This document shows positions 4,698 through 5,297 of a DNA stretch of 5,297 nucleotides, in pieces. The position numbers were made by a program, and so were the translations under genes. The stretch spans positions 1-5,297 of the forward strand of contig JAISHL010000005.1 in the NCBI GenBank assembly GCA_031262565.1, in the 5' to 3' direction. Position 1 is the first letter of the stretch; each line of letters starts with the position of its first letter. Under the pieces are notes generated by a model, which saw only the letters and a program-made list of their open reading frames with translations, was not told the origin of the DNA and made no database searches. The DNA is from Candidatus Nomurabacteria bacterium. GTDB taxonomy: Bacteria > Patescibacteriota > Saccharimonadia > Saccharimonadales > Saccharimonadaceae.

Positions 4698-5297
4698 AAT
4701 GACCTGCGGCGGATCGGATATTATTTTTACAACAAACTCTCAAAAAATGACGGAATACTTTATGACCGATCAAGAGCAAATACCAGAGACAATTCCAGGT
4801 ATAAAGATGACTCAATTAAATAGTTCGGATGACACTTCTGAGCTACCGCGATTACAATATATAGACGCAAAAGATCGTAACGCTAGTATTGATCCAATAA
4901 AAAATCAAGCTGAAATTTCAGTTCCTGAGCGTGAATTATATATTCCTGATCTAGTCTATTTAGCATTATCAATGTTTGCTAAGGAGCTAAATAAAAACGA
5001 TAAATATTTTATTCATGCTGCTGTTATTGAAAAAGATGGACTAGGCACGGTTATGTCTGGCGAACCTGGATCTGGTAAAACAACGCTTGCATTGCAATTT
5101 TGTATGAAGAATGGATATAATTTCGTTGCTAATGATCGTGCAATAATGGGGCTTAAAAACGGCATTCCAAAAATTTATAATGGTACTATGCAGACACATA
5201 TTCGCTTAGGTGTTATCCATCAGTATTTTCCAAAACTTATTCCAAAAATCGATCCAGTAAAGATACAACAGCCATGGAATAATAAAATATACATCAA
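4684..5297 (+). CDS. HPr-kinase-like P-loop protein (3' partial)
   Basis: The window holds the first 204 residues; the end is missing. An N-terminal part of about 100 residues has no recognisable motif. It is followed by FIHAAVIE (109-116), in which H111 aligns with the conserved HxA/HS segment of HPr-kinase C-terminal-like domains. GEPGSGKT (126-133) is a perfect Walker A, and FVANDRAIMG (147-156) resembles the (D)DR metal-binding segment of HprK. HprK proper phosphorylates HPr of the sugar phosphotransferase system on serine. Stand-alone relatives are common in natural-product clusters, for example kinases that phosphorylate the C-terminal Ser of lasso peptides. Placement after a radical SAM and an amidohydrolase gene argues for the second kind. 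The lack of a recognisable HprK N-terminal domain supports this too. It overlaps the amidohydrolase by 14 bases, so translation is coupled. It may instead be a PEP-carboxykinase-fold ATPase of unknown role. Fold assignment is fairly sure, target is not. Confidence 0.85.
   Translation, partial: MNKIKMTCGGSDIIFTTNSQKMTEYFMTDQEQIPETIPGIKMTQLNSSDDTSELPRLQYIDAKDRNASIDPIKNQAEISVPERELYIPDLVYLALSMFAKELNKNDKYFIHAAVIEKDGLGTVMSGEPGSGKTTLALQFCMKNGYNFVANDRAIMGLKNGIPKIYNGTMQTHIRLGVIHQYFPKLIPKIDPVKIQQPWNNKIYI

Noticed and set aside
1..5297. CRISPR array, transposon ends or reassigned stop codons
   Set aside because: No regularly spaced repeats, transposase frame or terminal inverted repeats were seen, and no in-frame TGA or TAG occurs inside the real genes.

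Overview
The window suggests a small-genome bacterium that uses the standard code. Five genes end inside the window and all five stop at TAA. None has an in-frame TGA, and tryptophan is encoded by TGG. The compact layout and the homodimeric type of glycyl-tRNA synthetase would fit a Patescibacteria/Saccharibacteria-like or other reduced bacterium. This is a low-confidence guess, because no 16S rRNA or ribosomal protein gene is present.

Left part (1-2088, + strand). The window opens in the Pro/Gln-rich C-terminal tail of an unidentified protein. After a 51-bp gap with an extended -10 promoter comes a complete alpha2-type glycyl-tRNA synthetase gene (glyQS). One base after its stop starts a more AT-rich gene for a 170-residue protein. 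That protein has a degenerate P-loop (AWICAGKT) and resembles uncharacterised nucleotide-kinase-like proteins.

Middle (2089-2485). This stretch has no protein gene. It holds two tRNA genes on the minus strand, tRNA-Pro(UGG) then tRNA-Arg(GCG), both with encoded CCA ends. They have their own promoter and a rho-independent terminator that lies between them and the convergent glyQS unit. A second promoter points the other way, back to back with the tRNA promoter, and drives the next operon.

Right part (2486-5297, + strand). A tightly packed, AT-rich three-gene operon encodes (1) a radical SAM protein with a SPASM-like C-terminal cysteine cluster, (2) a metal-dependent amidohydrolase of the deaminase/chlorohydrolase type that starts at GTG, and (3) an HPr-kinase-like P-loop kinase cut off by the window end. 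The genes are separated by 1 bp and then overlap by 14 bp, so they are almost certainly co-translated. I do not recognise this combination as a described pathway. The best working idea is a peptide-modification (RiPP-like) or small-molecule tailoring system. In that reading the radical SAM enzyme makes a difficult C-H modification, the amidohydrolase cleaves or deaminates a C-N bond, and the kinase phosphorylates a hydroxyl. No precursor peptide or leader-binding (PqqD-like) protein is visible inside the window; they could lie beyond position 5297.
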